Shown here one piece after another: positions 56,380-64,000 of a stretch of DNA of 64,000 bases. A model generated the notes under the pieces. That model ran no database searches. It was not told the DNA's origin and saw only the letters and a list, made by a program, of their open reading frames with translations. Both the position numbers and the translations under genes were made by a program. Source of the stretch: Erinaceus europaeus (taxonomy: Eukaryota; Chordata; Mammalia; Eulipotyphla; Erinaceidae); contig NC_080165.1 of assembly GCF_950295315.1 (NCBI RefSeq), positions 6,636,417 through 6,700,416 on the forward strand. The letters run 5' to 3'. Each line of letters starts with the position of its first letter. Position 1 is the first letter of the stretch.

Positions 56380-56592
56380 GGGGGGTCCAGCAGTGGTGCA
56401 CCTGGTTGAGCGCCACCTGTTTCCATGAGCCAGGTTCAAGTCCCCGGCCTCCATGTGCAGGGGACAAGCTCCATGAGCGGTGAAGCAGGGCTTCAGATGT
56501 CTGTCTCACCCTCTTCCTGCCTCCCTCCTTCCTCTCGATTTCTGCCTTTCTCTGTCCAATAAATAAATAAAGGTAATAAGACACTAGAAATA
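56380..56592 (+). mobile_element. SINE-B, 78 bp upstream of a UTRN exon
   Basis: GGGGGGTCCAGCAGTGGTGC opens the head, with box B GGTTCAAGTCCCC and tail CCAATAAATAAATAAAGG. GATCATCA (55923-55930, left of the LTR) and GGTCATCA (56594-56601) may be its target duplication. Confidence 0.85.
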
Positions 56593-56670
56593 CGGTCATC
56601 ACACTTGACTAGAAAGACTGTGGAGAGGAGCAGGCATTCAAACGTTCTTCCATTGTTGTTGTGGTTACAG

Positions 56671-56939
56671 AACTGACCCCAGAGGAGAGAGCCCAGAAGA
56701 TTGCCAAAGTCATGCGCAAACAGTCTTCTGAAGTCAAAGAGAAGTGGGAGAGCCTCAATGCCGTTACTAGCAGTTGGCAAAAGCAAGTGGACAAGGCCTT
56801 GGAGAGACTCAGAGATCTGCAGGGAGCCATGGATGATCTGGACGCCGACATCAAAGAAGCAGAGGCTGTGAGGAACGGGTGGAAGCCTGTAGGAGACTTA
56901 CTCATTGACTCGCTGCAGGATCACATAGAGAGAACCATG
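56671..56939 (+). CDS. UTRN: Utrophin exon (counterpart of dystrophin exon 59)
   Basis: The acceptor is TGGTTACAG. The exon opens with AA, completing the Glu codon split with the exon at 37398-37527, then reads 89 codons: [60 protein letters not shown] and [11 protein letters not shown], ending Arg-Thr-Met. It spans the end of the second-to-last spectrin-like repeat and the first half of the last one; the conserved Trp residues of the helical repeats are in EKW, SSW and NGW. I place the 3' end at ATG|GTCAGC because this gives 269 bp, the length of the dystrophin exon, and because the next exon then continues in frame. The donor is poor (C at +3). The open frame continues 44 codons into the intron through a GT repeat to a TAA at 57072-57074; I take that continuation as intron. 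Confidence 0.95.
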
Positions 56940-56945
56940 GTCAGC
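56937..56945 (+). promoter_or_regulatory. UTRN: Weak 5' splice site ATG|GTCAGC
   Basis: The bases are ATG then GTCAGC. GT and the +4/+5 AG are kept, but -1 G is preceded by T rather than A and +3 is C, a rare base at that position. A better-looking GTAAGG lies 131 nt downstream at 57071, after a GT repeat. Confidence 0.75.
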
Positions 56946-56976
56946 ATCACTGCTCAAAACAAAGTGTTTAAGAAAC

Positions 56977-57066
56977 GTGTGTGTGTGTGTGAGTGTGCAT
57001 GTGTGTGCATGTGTGTGTGTGCATGTGTGTGTATGTGCATGTGTGTGTGTGCATGTGTGTGTGTGG
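56977..57066 (+). repeat. GT-rich microsatellite at the start of an intron
   Basis: (GT)n with GCAT interruptions starts 37 nt after the donor at 56940. Confidence 0.95.
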
Positions 57067-57074
57067 TGGGGTAA

Positions 57075-57290
57075 GGTACCTCTGTGGTGTGGTCCTGCAC
57101 ACAAGTTACCACACACAGGAACCTGGATAGAAGGCACCCCCCACCCCCTTCTCGCCCTGTCCCCACCTGCAGTGGGGGAGACTTCATGAATGACAGAATA
57201 GCACTGCAGGTGTCTCTCCTTTCCCTCTCTCTCCCTCTCTCCTTATTTCTCTGTCTCTTACCTTCTATTAAAAAAAAGTATTTAAAAAAG
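57075..57290 (+). mobile_element. Old SINE-B
   Basis: CTGTCCCCACCTGCAGTGGG, GAATGACAGAATAGCACTG and a CT-rich tail are visible. The head is degraded. Confidence 0.65.
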
Positions 57291-57299
57291 GCTACTGGT

Positions 57300-57630
57300 G
57301 GGGGGGGGGGGGCGGGGGCGGGCGGTAGTGCAGCCAGACCTATGTAAGGATCCCGTTTTGAGTCCCCAGCTCCCCACCTGCAGGGGAGTCACTTCACAGG
57401 CGGTGAAGCAAGTCTGCAGGTGTCTGTCTTTCTCTCCCCCTCTCTGTCTTGCCCTTCTTCTCTCTGTCCTATCCAACAACAACAGCAGTGGCAAAGATAG
57501 CAATGATAGCAACGACAAGGGCAACAAAATGGGAACGATGGCCTCCAGGAGCAGTGGACTTGTGAGCCCCAGCAATAAGCAGAGCCATGCAGGCACTGAG
57601 CCCCAGTGACAACAGCAACAACAGCCCTAT
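57300..57630 (+). mobile_element. SINE-A+ with poly-G leader and damaged head
   Basis: A G-rich stretch (57300-57326) precedes GGCGGTAGTGCAGCCAGACC. The segment between box A and TATGTAAGGATCC is deleted. The module's second arm is lost (GCAATAAGCAGAGCC). Confidence 0.85.
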
Positions 57631-58067
57631 GAATTAAGTAGGTTTCTTCCTTCAGCTTGCGCCCTCAAAACCACTACTTTGGCCAGAACTGAGCCAACGG
57701 ACAAATGTCATCTTTAAGTGTAGATTCTGCCCCACCTCTCACTATGGAGTATGAGAAGAAACTGTCATAATAAGCACAAGCTTTGCCTCTGCAAGTATAT
57801 CAGTACATTTAGGTCTTGTGGTTAGGAAAATTATTTCAGCTGGCCACTTTTTATTTTTAAGTGAAACATGTTCACATCCAACTGTTTTGTCAGGTGAACA
57901 CATACTAAGTTAGCCATTATAAGGAAAAAAAAAGATGAAAAGGAGAATGTGAAAAGTAATGTAAAATCAGAACTGGAAATGACTATAGTGAATAATGAAG
58001 ATGGTCTCCAGATTATGAAAACAGGGAGAAAATACTTAAATCACGTAAGTGAGGTGCTGTATTTTTT

Positions 58068-58094
58068 AAATTAATTAATTAATTAATTAATTAA
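58068..58094. repeat. (TTAA)n
   Basis: About seven TTAA units at the A-rich end of the antisense L1. Confidence 0.9.
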
Positions 58095-58810
58095 AGAACG
58101 GAGACATTTTATAAACCCGTAGGATAGGAGGGGTACAACCCCACACAATTCCCACCACCCGGTCTCCGTATCCCATCCCCTCCCCTGTTAGCTTTCCCAT
58201 TCTCTGTCCCTCTGGGAATATGGACCCAGGGTCATTGTGGGAGGCAGAAGGTAGAAGGTCTGGCTTCTGTAATTGCTTCCCCGCTGAACATGAATGTTGA
58301 CTGGTCGGTCCATACTCCCAGCCTTTCTCTCTCTTTCCCTAGTGGGGCAGGGCTCTGGGGAAGCGGAGCTCCAGGACACACTGGTGGGGTCGTCAGTCCA
58401 GGGAAGTCTGGTTGGCATCATGCTGACATCTGGAACCTGGTGGCTGAAAAGAGAGTTAGCATACAAAGCCAAACAAGTTGTTAAACAATCATGGGCCTAA
58501 AGGCTGGAATAGTGCAGATGAAGAGTTGGGGGGTATACTCTGCAGACTTTTGTGTACTTCTGCTTTCAGGTATATATTTTTCCCTGGTTTATGGGCACGT
58601 GTGAACCTATGCTCTATCTCAGGGGACCTGGTCTATATCTAGGTTTGGGGACTTTATTGGAGAGTGGACCACCTGGAGTGGAATTAGAGAATACTATGAA
58701 AGGAAAGGTCTCACCCGAGTGATGAAGCTGAAGGGTTGTCATTCCACACCTGAAGTCTCTGGACACAGTCTGAAGGGAAGCATGCTGGGGTGGTACTCGT
58801 TGTGTTGGAG
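58095..58810 (-). mobile_element. L1 3' region, antisense, with internal deletion
   Basis: It is collinear with 6470-6890 up to AAGAGTTGGGGGG, then jumps to TATACTCTGCAGACTTTTGT, which corresponds to about 7725 of the long copy. About 800 bp is missing. Confidence 0.82.
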
Positions 58811-58879
58811 ATGCTGTTTAATTTTCTACTTATAAACTCAGTTTCTCTGAGTTATGAAGAATGACTCCCCATGGGGTTG

Positions 58880-58995
58880 GGTTGGTTGTAAAGCAGTTTG
58901 AGTAATGGATTTTCACCCCTGAGGCTTTGAGCTTCCAGGTTCAATCCCCAACACCAGATGAGCTAGAACTGAGTGGTTCTCTGGTTATGCTTTTC
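58880..58995 (+). mobile_element. Old SINE-D-like fragment
   Basis: TTGTAAAGCAGTTTGAGTAA and TTCCAGGTTCAATCCCCAAC resemble a tRNA-derived head. Confidence 0.5.
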
Positions 58996-59009
58996 CACTG
59001 AAATCATTT

Positions 59010-59308
59010 TTTAAAATATTTATTTATTTATTTATTTATTTATTTATTCCCTTTTGTTGCCCTTGCTTTTTATGGTTGTTGTAATTATTGTTGTTGTTAC
59101 TGATGTCATTGTTGTTCGATAAGTCAGAGAGAAATGGAGAGAGGAGGGGAAGACAGAGGGGGAGAGAAAGACAGACACCTGCAGACCTGCTTCACCGCCT
59201 GTGATACGACTTCCCCTGCAGGTGGGGAGCCGGGGGCTTGAACCAGGATCCTTATGCCGGTCCTTGTGCTTTGCAGCACGTGCGTTGAACCCGTTGCGCC
59301 TGACTCCC
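59010..59308 (-). mobile_element. SINE-A ending 32 bp upstream of a UTRN exon
   Basis: The tail is a long (TTTA)n run at 59021-59048. The left flank CCACTGAAATCATTTT (58995) and right flank CCACTGAATTAATTTT (about 59308) look like a target duplication. The head is shortened (CCGTTGCGCCTGACTCCCC). Confidence 0.9.
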
Positions 59309-59340
59309 CACTGAATTAATTTTATGTGCTTCTCTTTTAG

Positions 59341-59487
59341 GCATTTAGAGAAGAAATTGCACCAATCAACGTAAAAGTTCAAACAGTGAATGACTTATCC
59401 AGTCAACTCTCCCCCCTTGATTTGCACCCATCTCTAAAGATGTCCCGCCAGCTGGACGACCTTAACATGCGCTGGAAGCTTTTACAG
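59341..59487 (+). CDS. UTRN: Utrophin exon (counterpart of dystrophin exon 60)
   Basis: The acceptor tract is TGCTTCTCTTTTAG and the donor is GTACCA. The exon is phase 0 at both ends and encodes 49 codons: [20 protein letters not shown], then [20 protein letters not shown], then LNMRWKLLQ. The last part, with the conserved Trp in MRW, is the C-terminal helix of the final spectrin-like repeat. The length of 147 bp equals dystrophin exon 60. A SINE ends only 32 bp upstream of the exon. There are no stops, and the sequence agrees with utrophin rather than dystrophin ([12 protein letters not shown]). Confidence 0.96.
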
Positions 59488-59827
59488 GTACCAGCTTCTC
59501 CCTCTCTTGCCGCTGGGTTGGTCTTTAGACTCTAGTTCCCATTTCTAGCGTTTTCTCTTTCCTGAGGAGCTGCATTTAAAATGCGTGGAATGCTGTCTTT
59601 TATTCTCTTACATCCAAAGACCTCAGCTATTGTGAGTGCAGATTTCTGTTTAGTGGTACAGATTTTGATTTTGATGTGCCATTTGCATATGTGTTGAAAA
59701 TTGCAAAATGAATCACAATGACCTCTTTACTATTATGAAGAAGGAATAAATTTGGGTGAATCTGTTTTTACTTCATAAAACTAAAGAGATAAGAAATAAG
59801 TGCATAGTAGTATTTGGAATAGGCTGT

Positions 59828-60031
59828 TCTTATTATCTTTATTTTATTTATTGGATGAACACAGCCAGAAATCTAGAGGGAAGGAGGCAATAGGGAGAGA
59901 TAGAGAGACACCTGCAGCCCTGCTTCACCACTCACAAAACTTTCCCCCTGCAGGTGGGGACTGGGGCTCGAACCCGGGTCCTTGTGTTTGGTCACATGTG
60001 CGCTCAGCCAGGTGCACCACTACCCAATCCC
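59828..60031 (-). mobile_element. SINE-B
   Basis: GGCTCGAACCCGGGTCC (box B complement) and CCAGGTGCACCACTACCC mark it. Confidence 0.9.
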
Positions 60032-60326
60032 CACTCCATTTCTTTAATATATCCTTTCCCTGTAGTTTTTCCTGTGTCCCAATTTGTTGTACTGTCTATT
60101 TTACTTATCAGTATCTCCAAAGATTAGAAGATAGGAACTATTTTATGCTCGAAAGAGGATATGCATGCTGAGCTTGGTAATCTATAGAGAGTTCAGAGGT
60201 AAGAATACTGGTCAGATAATAGAGGTGGGGGGAAATCTGTGTTAGCAAAAACATTGTTAACATTTAGGAGGAGTATCTCCTCTCAGTTCAAACATAAAAT
60301 CTGGCTTTGGAAAGTGCTTTGGTTTT

Positions 60327-60685
60327 TTTTTTTTTTTTTTTTTTTTTTCCTCCAGGGTTATTGTTGGGCTGGTGCCCGCACCATGAATCCACCACTCCTG
60401 GAGGCCATTTTTCCCCCTTTTTGTTGCCCTTGTTGTTGTAGCCTCGCCGTGGTCATTATTATTGACATTGTTGATGTTGTTCCTTGTTGGATAGGACAGA
60501 GAGAAATGGAGAGAGGAGGGGAAGACAGAGGGGGAGAGAAAGACAGACACCTGCAGACCTGCTTCACCGCCTGTGAAGTGACTCCCCTGTAGGTGGGGAT
60601 CCAGGGGCTCGAACCGGGATCCTTACGCCGGTCCCTGCGCTTTGCACCACATGCGCTTAACCCACTGCACCACCGCCGGACCCCC
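60327..60685 (-). mobile_element. SINE-A+ with target duplication
   Basis: AAGTGCTTTGGTTTT flanks it at 60312-60326 and 60686-60700. The poly(T) (poly(A) on the minus strand) is about 26 nt long, and the hairpin module is complete. Confidence 0.95.
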
Positions 60686-61375
60686 AAGTGCTTTGGTTTT
60701 AACAGAATATTTGCTCAGGAGAAACCAGAGAGGCCCAGTGAGCCAGATATACACACATTTCATTAAAGACAGCCGAAAATAAGGTTAGCAATCTAAGTGG
60801 AATGACTCCTAGTGACACACAGCTTGAGTACCAGGACAAGGAAGTGAAATGAAAAGCCAGTCAGCTGTGCAGTTGTTCTTGATTTGTGTTGACTCCTTCA
60901 CTGTGTGAAGTTTGTTTTTTTTATTGTCTTAGAAAACTGTCGAATGTGTGTGAATGAGTACAAAGAGAATATTAATCTAGTGCCATATACTTGAATAACT
61001 CTAAATTGAGATGATTAGTCATCAACTGGGAGAAGAGTAAGCAGTCTGTACCTCAACTAGCTGGCTACCATCTGTCATGTATCATCACTAATATTTTATT
61101 TTTCCTTGGGGATACTTTAGACTTCTTTTTCATTTGCTCCTGACATTTTGTTTTCCCCAAATTCCTTTCAAAACGGAGATGAGTAGCCACTGACCCCAGG
61201 ACCCTATCTTGACTTTTGATGCTCTTAGGACTTCCCTGTGTTCAGACAACACACAAGAGCCGGCAGGGTAGATGTTCTGACACCAGATAAGCTCTCCACA
61301 TATAACTTGGATGCCTCTCTTGACTCACTGTTTTCACCTGTAAAATAGATGCACTTATACAATATTACATACCTG

Positions 61376-61560
61376 GTTGCCAGGCGGTAGCATAGCAGGT
61401 TAAGCGCACATGGTGTGAAGCACACAGACCGGCGTAAGGATCCCGGTTCGAGCCCCCGGCTCCCCACCTGCAGGGGAGGGGTCGCTTCACAAGCGGTGAA
61501 GCAGGTCTGCAGGTGTCTGTCTTTCTCTCCCCCTCTCTGTCTCCCCCTCCTCTCTCGAGG
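61376..61560 (+). mobile_element. SINE-A without tail
   Basis: The head GGCGGTAGCATAGCAGGTTA and box B GGTTCGAGCCC are present. It ends at CCTCTCTCGAGG, lacking the CAACAA and A-rich tail. Confidence 0.9.
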
Positions 61561-61647
61561 CAAATGTATGTATATACCTTATCGGTAACTGTTATCACAG
61601 TTCTTATACTTAAATCCAGGAGATTGTAATAAAGAGTTGTCTTCCGT

Positions 61648-61775
61648 GATCCGGGAGGTGGCGCTGTGGATAAAGCATTAGATTCTCAAACATGAGGTTC
61701 AGGTTTAATCCCTGGCAGCACATGTACCAGAGTGATGCTCTGGTTCTATTTCTCTCTCTGTCTTATGGTTGGGGG
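61648..61775 (+). mobile_element. SINE-D ending 48 bp upstream of a UTRN exon
   Basis: GGGAGGTGGCGCTGTGGATA, TCAAACATGAGGTTCAGG and GGCAGCACATGTACCAGAG are present. The tail is short (TTGGGGGAAAAA). Confidence 0.85.
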
Positions 61776-61823
61776 AAAAAGGATCTGTCTTGAAATCTCT
61801 GTATTTTTCATATGCACGGGCAG

Positions 61824-61902
61824 GTTTCAGTGGAGGATCGCCTTAAACAGCTCCAGGAAGCCCATAGGGACTTCGGACCATCTTCTCAGCATTTTCTCTC
61901 TA
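61824..61902 (+). CDS. UTRN: Utrophin exon (counterpart of dystrophin exon 61)
   Basis: The acceptor is GCACGGGCAG and the donor is a consensus GTAAGT. The exon starts in phase 0 and encodes Val-Ser-Val-Glu-Asp-Arg, then [20 protein letters not shown], and leaves one base (A) for the next codon. EAHRDFGP(S/A)SQHFLS is shared by utrophin and dystrophin and lies at the end of the rod, at the start of the proline-containing linker before the WW domain that helps bind dystroglycan. The 79-bp length equals dystrophin exon 61. The acceptor has purines next to the AG and a short, broken pyrimidine tract. The following exon should start the WW region; I did not see it up to base 64000. Confidence 0.95.
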
Positions 61903-62424
61903 GTAAGTGCTTGTGAATCTGGTTATATTGAGTCGACAAACCAGCATGTTTTGTTTTGTTTTTTTTGACTAAAGACATCATATTCTTTGCTATAAGATAT
62001 TTACTTAGATAATTATAGAGAAGGGACATTAACATTAAAGACAATATTGTTTGCTAGGTATTATTTGTAATACAGCCTGTTTAATATTGATGAACCTTTG
62101 AAACAGTGAAAATGAACTTTTGATGGTTTTTCTCTGACTGATCTGTTATATTATAATTACTGATATGATTTATTCGTACTGTGTCATACGCAAAGGTCAT
62201 GGATTTTTTGCACACTAAAGAAATCTATTGCTATTTGTTCTCTGCGGCTTGAGGTGAGCTCTGCTTCCAGCTTGCACTGAGCAGACTTGCTTTATGTGAG
62301 GAGGGAGAGAGAGGTGCAAGGGAGAGACTGAAGGGAGGTGTAAATAGACCATTCTTTTATTTTAGGATTTCAGTGAAGATGGGGCGTGTTCAAGGTGGTA
62401 TGGCTGTCATATCTTAGAGTCTCA

Positions 62425-62570
62425 AGTCAGCTTATCTCCCTGCTTTAAAATGCACCTGCCTGGCTTTCACACCTCAAGTTTGAGCCCACCCTTCACTGAG
62501 CTGAAGGAAGCTTTGCTGATTGTGTTGTCTTTCTCTCTGCCCTTCTGTATCTGTCTTGGTCTTCTTATCT
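62425..62570 (+). mobile_element. Old SINE-like sequence
   Basis: CAAGTTTGAGCCCACCCTTC, AGCTGAAGGAAGCTTTGCTG and a CT-rich run suggest an eroded SINE. Confidence 0.45.
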
Positions 62571-62689
62571 GAAAAAGTTGACCCAGAGCAATGAAGTTCT
62601 GTTGACTACAAATAATAATAGTAATAATAACGGTAATAATAATAGGTATGTACAGCTTTTTAAAAATAATGTTCTATCATTTTGTTGAG

Positions 62690-62880
62690 GGTTTGGTGTT
62701 TTGTAGTACTACTGAGTACCTATGGGTAGCGTTTCTCATCTCCCCATCTTGTGTCTGCAAAACACTCTCACCCCTCCTAGGGGTTATTTTCCATCGTCAC
62801 CAGGATCCTGCAACCCTCTCTTCTAATTTCTTCACCACTTTGCCAGAGTCCTTTGCTTTGATTTGGTATACCTGCAACCT
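62690..62880 (-). mobile_element. L1-like 3' fragment
   Basis: GTGTCTGCAAAACACTCTCA and CCAGAGTCCTTTGCTTTG match the fragment at 3779-4005 and the minisatellite unit. Confidence 0.5.
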
Positions 62881-63444
62881 CATGAAACAATTAAAAAGAA
62901 AACTGAATTATTCCCCACACATTTTTAGCTGAGAAAAAAAATGTATATGCTAAGTTCACTGTGATCATATTTAATTTTTTTTTCTGGCTAGGTATTACAG
63001 ACTTAGATAAACCTTACATAATAGATTTTTTAATATATATAATACTCTCCAAATGATATTTTGAATTGTATGAACTTTTCATAAGACATTGAGTAAATTG
63101 AATTGCTACCATGTCGTTCGTTTCTGTAGGATATGGAGTCACACAAATTGAGATTAAAATATTATGTCTGTCTAGTAACGGTCATATTAGTGAAAATTAA
63201 TTTATCTTAAAAGTGCCTTAATAATAATACTGTTGCCTCCAGTTGCCTTGGAAACTAAATTGAGAAAAGCGTATCAAGTTTCACAGTAGTCAGTACAATT
63301 TATCAGCACCGGTGCTTAGCTTCCTTTATTTTCTCCGGGAAATATTTGTTGGAAAATAGCGGGAGAATTGTCCAGTGTGGTTCTATCAAAAACTATACAG
63401 ACAATATAATTGTCTGTTCACTTTTCTATTCTTACTTCTAAAAC

Positions 63445-63651
63445 CTTTTTTTATCTTTATTTATTGGATAAGAGACAGCCAGAAGTCAAGAGGGAGGAGG
63501 TGGTAGAGAGGGAGAGAGACAGAGAGACACCTGCAGCCCTGCTTCACCACTCGTAAAACTTTCCCCCTGCTGGTGGGGACCGGGGGGCTCGAACCTGGGT
63601 CCTTGTGCCCTGTAACACATGCGCTCAACTAGGTGCGCCACCACCCGGCCC
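63445..63651 (-). mobile_element. SINE-B
   Basis: This is a near-consensus copy (GGCTCGAACCTGGGTCC, GCGCCACCACCCGGCCC) with CTGTTCA on both sides (63414 and about 63650). Confidence 0.92.
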
Positions 63652-64000
63652 TGTTCATCACTCTTTGACAGCTTCATCGCTGAGTATGCAGGCAACGCCT
63701 GAATTGTCAGATGGGGGTTTATATGATACTTTTCCTGCTTGTTTCTCCATGGAGAATGTCCTTAAACATGCTTTGCACATTTTAGTGTGCTATCTATGTG
63801 TTAGATGGAGTAGAACATGAACTCAGAAAAAAATCATTAACACCAGATCATATGAGAGTTGAGATGTGGTGATTTTTATTTGACTTTGGTTGTTTACTAG
63901 TTCCTTTGGTAAACTTCCTTAATACCTCTAGATTCACATGTATAACTCTTACTAGATAAATCTTAGAATCACTGGTTTCATGTAGAATGAATGTATTTTC

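Larger units (their letters stand above)
37528..56670 (+). other. UTRN: UTRN intron, 19.1 kb
   Basis: Besides the repeats listed separately, the stretches 37890-38350, 38510-39200, 40270-40990, 41560-41905, 42210-42530, 43640-44570, 45405-46040, 46560-47740, 47940-48925, 50120-50515, 50720-51540, 52080-52740, 54450-54840 and 55480-55930 show no recognisable element. At 38020-38080 there is a short TATA-rich, largely self-complementary tract. Confidence 0.85.
56940..59340 (+). other. UTRN: UTRN intron, 2.4 kb
   Basis: It begins with an unusual GTCAGC donor, followed by a GT-rich tract, an old SINE, a poly-G/SINE-A+ unit, an antisense L1 end and a SINE-A that stops 32 bp before the acceptor. 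57640-58065 is unrecognised sequence. Confidence 0.9.
59488..61823 (+). other. UTRN: UTRN intron, 2.3 kb
   Basis: The donor is GTACCA and the acceptor GGGCAG. It contains SINE-B, SINE-A+, SINE-A and SINE-D copies. 59490-59825 and 60701-61375 are unrecognised single-copy-looking sequence. Confidence 0.9.
61903..64000 (+). other. UTRN: UTRN intron, 5' part (runs off the window)
   Basis: It starts with a consensus GTAAGT. In dystrophin and utrophin the next exon opens the WW region; none is visible here. 61905-62420 and 62880-63440 hold nothing I recognise. The distal 345 bp (63655-64000) are also featureless. Confidence 0.8.

Noticed and set aside
56940..57074. Extension of the 269-bp exon into the GT repeat as coding sequence
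   Set aside because: The Cys-Val repeats are microsatellite translation. The dystrophin-family exon length and frame require the end at 56939.
61903..64000. First exon of a short (Dp71/Up71-like) isoform or the WW exon
   Set aside because: No matching coding sequence, CpG-rich promoter or suitable donor was seen. The short-isoform promoter is expected one intron further on.

Overview
The window is intronic and exonic DNA of a placental mammal, almost certainly a hedgehog (Erinaceus-type). It carries about 70 copies of tRNA-derived SINEs whose head (GCGGTAGCGCAGCGGGTTAA, box B GGTTCGAGCCC) and (C,T)-rich/CAACAA tail I associate with Erinaceidae. The species call rests on recognising that repeat, not on a database search.

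The only gene I can support is utrophin (UTRN), on the + strand and running off both ends. Five exons are present: 3044-3200 (157 bp), 37398-37527 (130 bp), 56671-56939 (269 bp), 59341-59487 (147 bp) and 61824-61902 (79 bp). All have AG/GT borders, compatible phases and no internal stop. They correspond to dystrophin exons 57-61, and encode the last two spectrin-like rod repeats and the start of the linker to the WW domain. The WW-domain exon was not found before the right edge.

The introns are about 34.2, 19.1, 2.4 and 2.3 kb. Labels used below for repeats: SINE-A (head as above); SINE-A+ (SINE-A with an extra 3' module bounded by GCCTCCAGG and CCTGGAGGC, able to form a hairpin); SINE-B (GGTGGCGCACCTGGTTGAGC head); SINE-C (GCATAATGGTTATGC / GGTTCAATCCC type); SINE-D (AGGTGGCGCAGCAG / GAGTTCAATCCC type); L1 (3' ends of LINE-1, mostly antisense to UTRN). 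A minus strand for a SINE means its tRNA-like head is at the right. Three solo LTRs of endogenous retroviruses are present, at 16652-17080, 52752-53301 and 55938-56378. An unclassified ~185-nt element occurs twice with target duplications (1805-1990 and 14031-14214). The left edge is a ~67-bp minisatellite (1-731).

The long open frames in the minisatellite, in the CT-rich tract near 10.75-11.06 kb and in the SINEs are artefacts of repeats. I found no RNA gene, CRISPR array, intact transposon ORF or novel multigene system. The points most worth a second look concern splicing (a weak donor followed by a GT repeat at 56940-57066, and a SINE 32 bp upstream of an acceptor at 59308) and retroposon behaviour (repeated SINE insertion at one target at 24770-25677, and the ~185-nt element).
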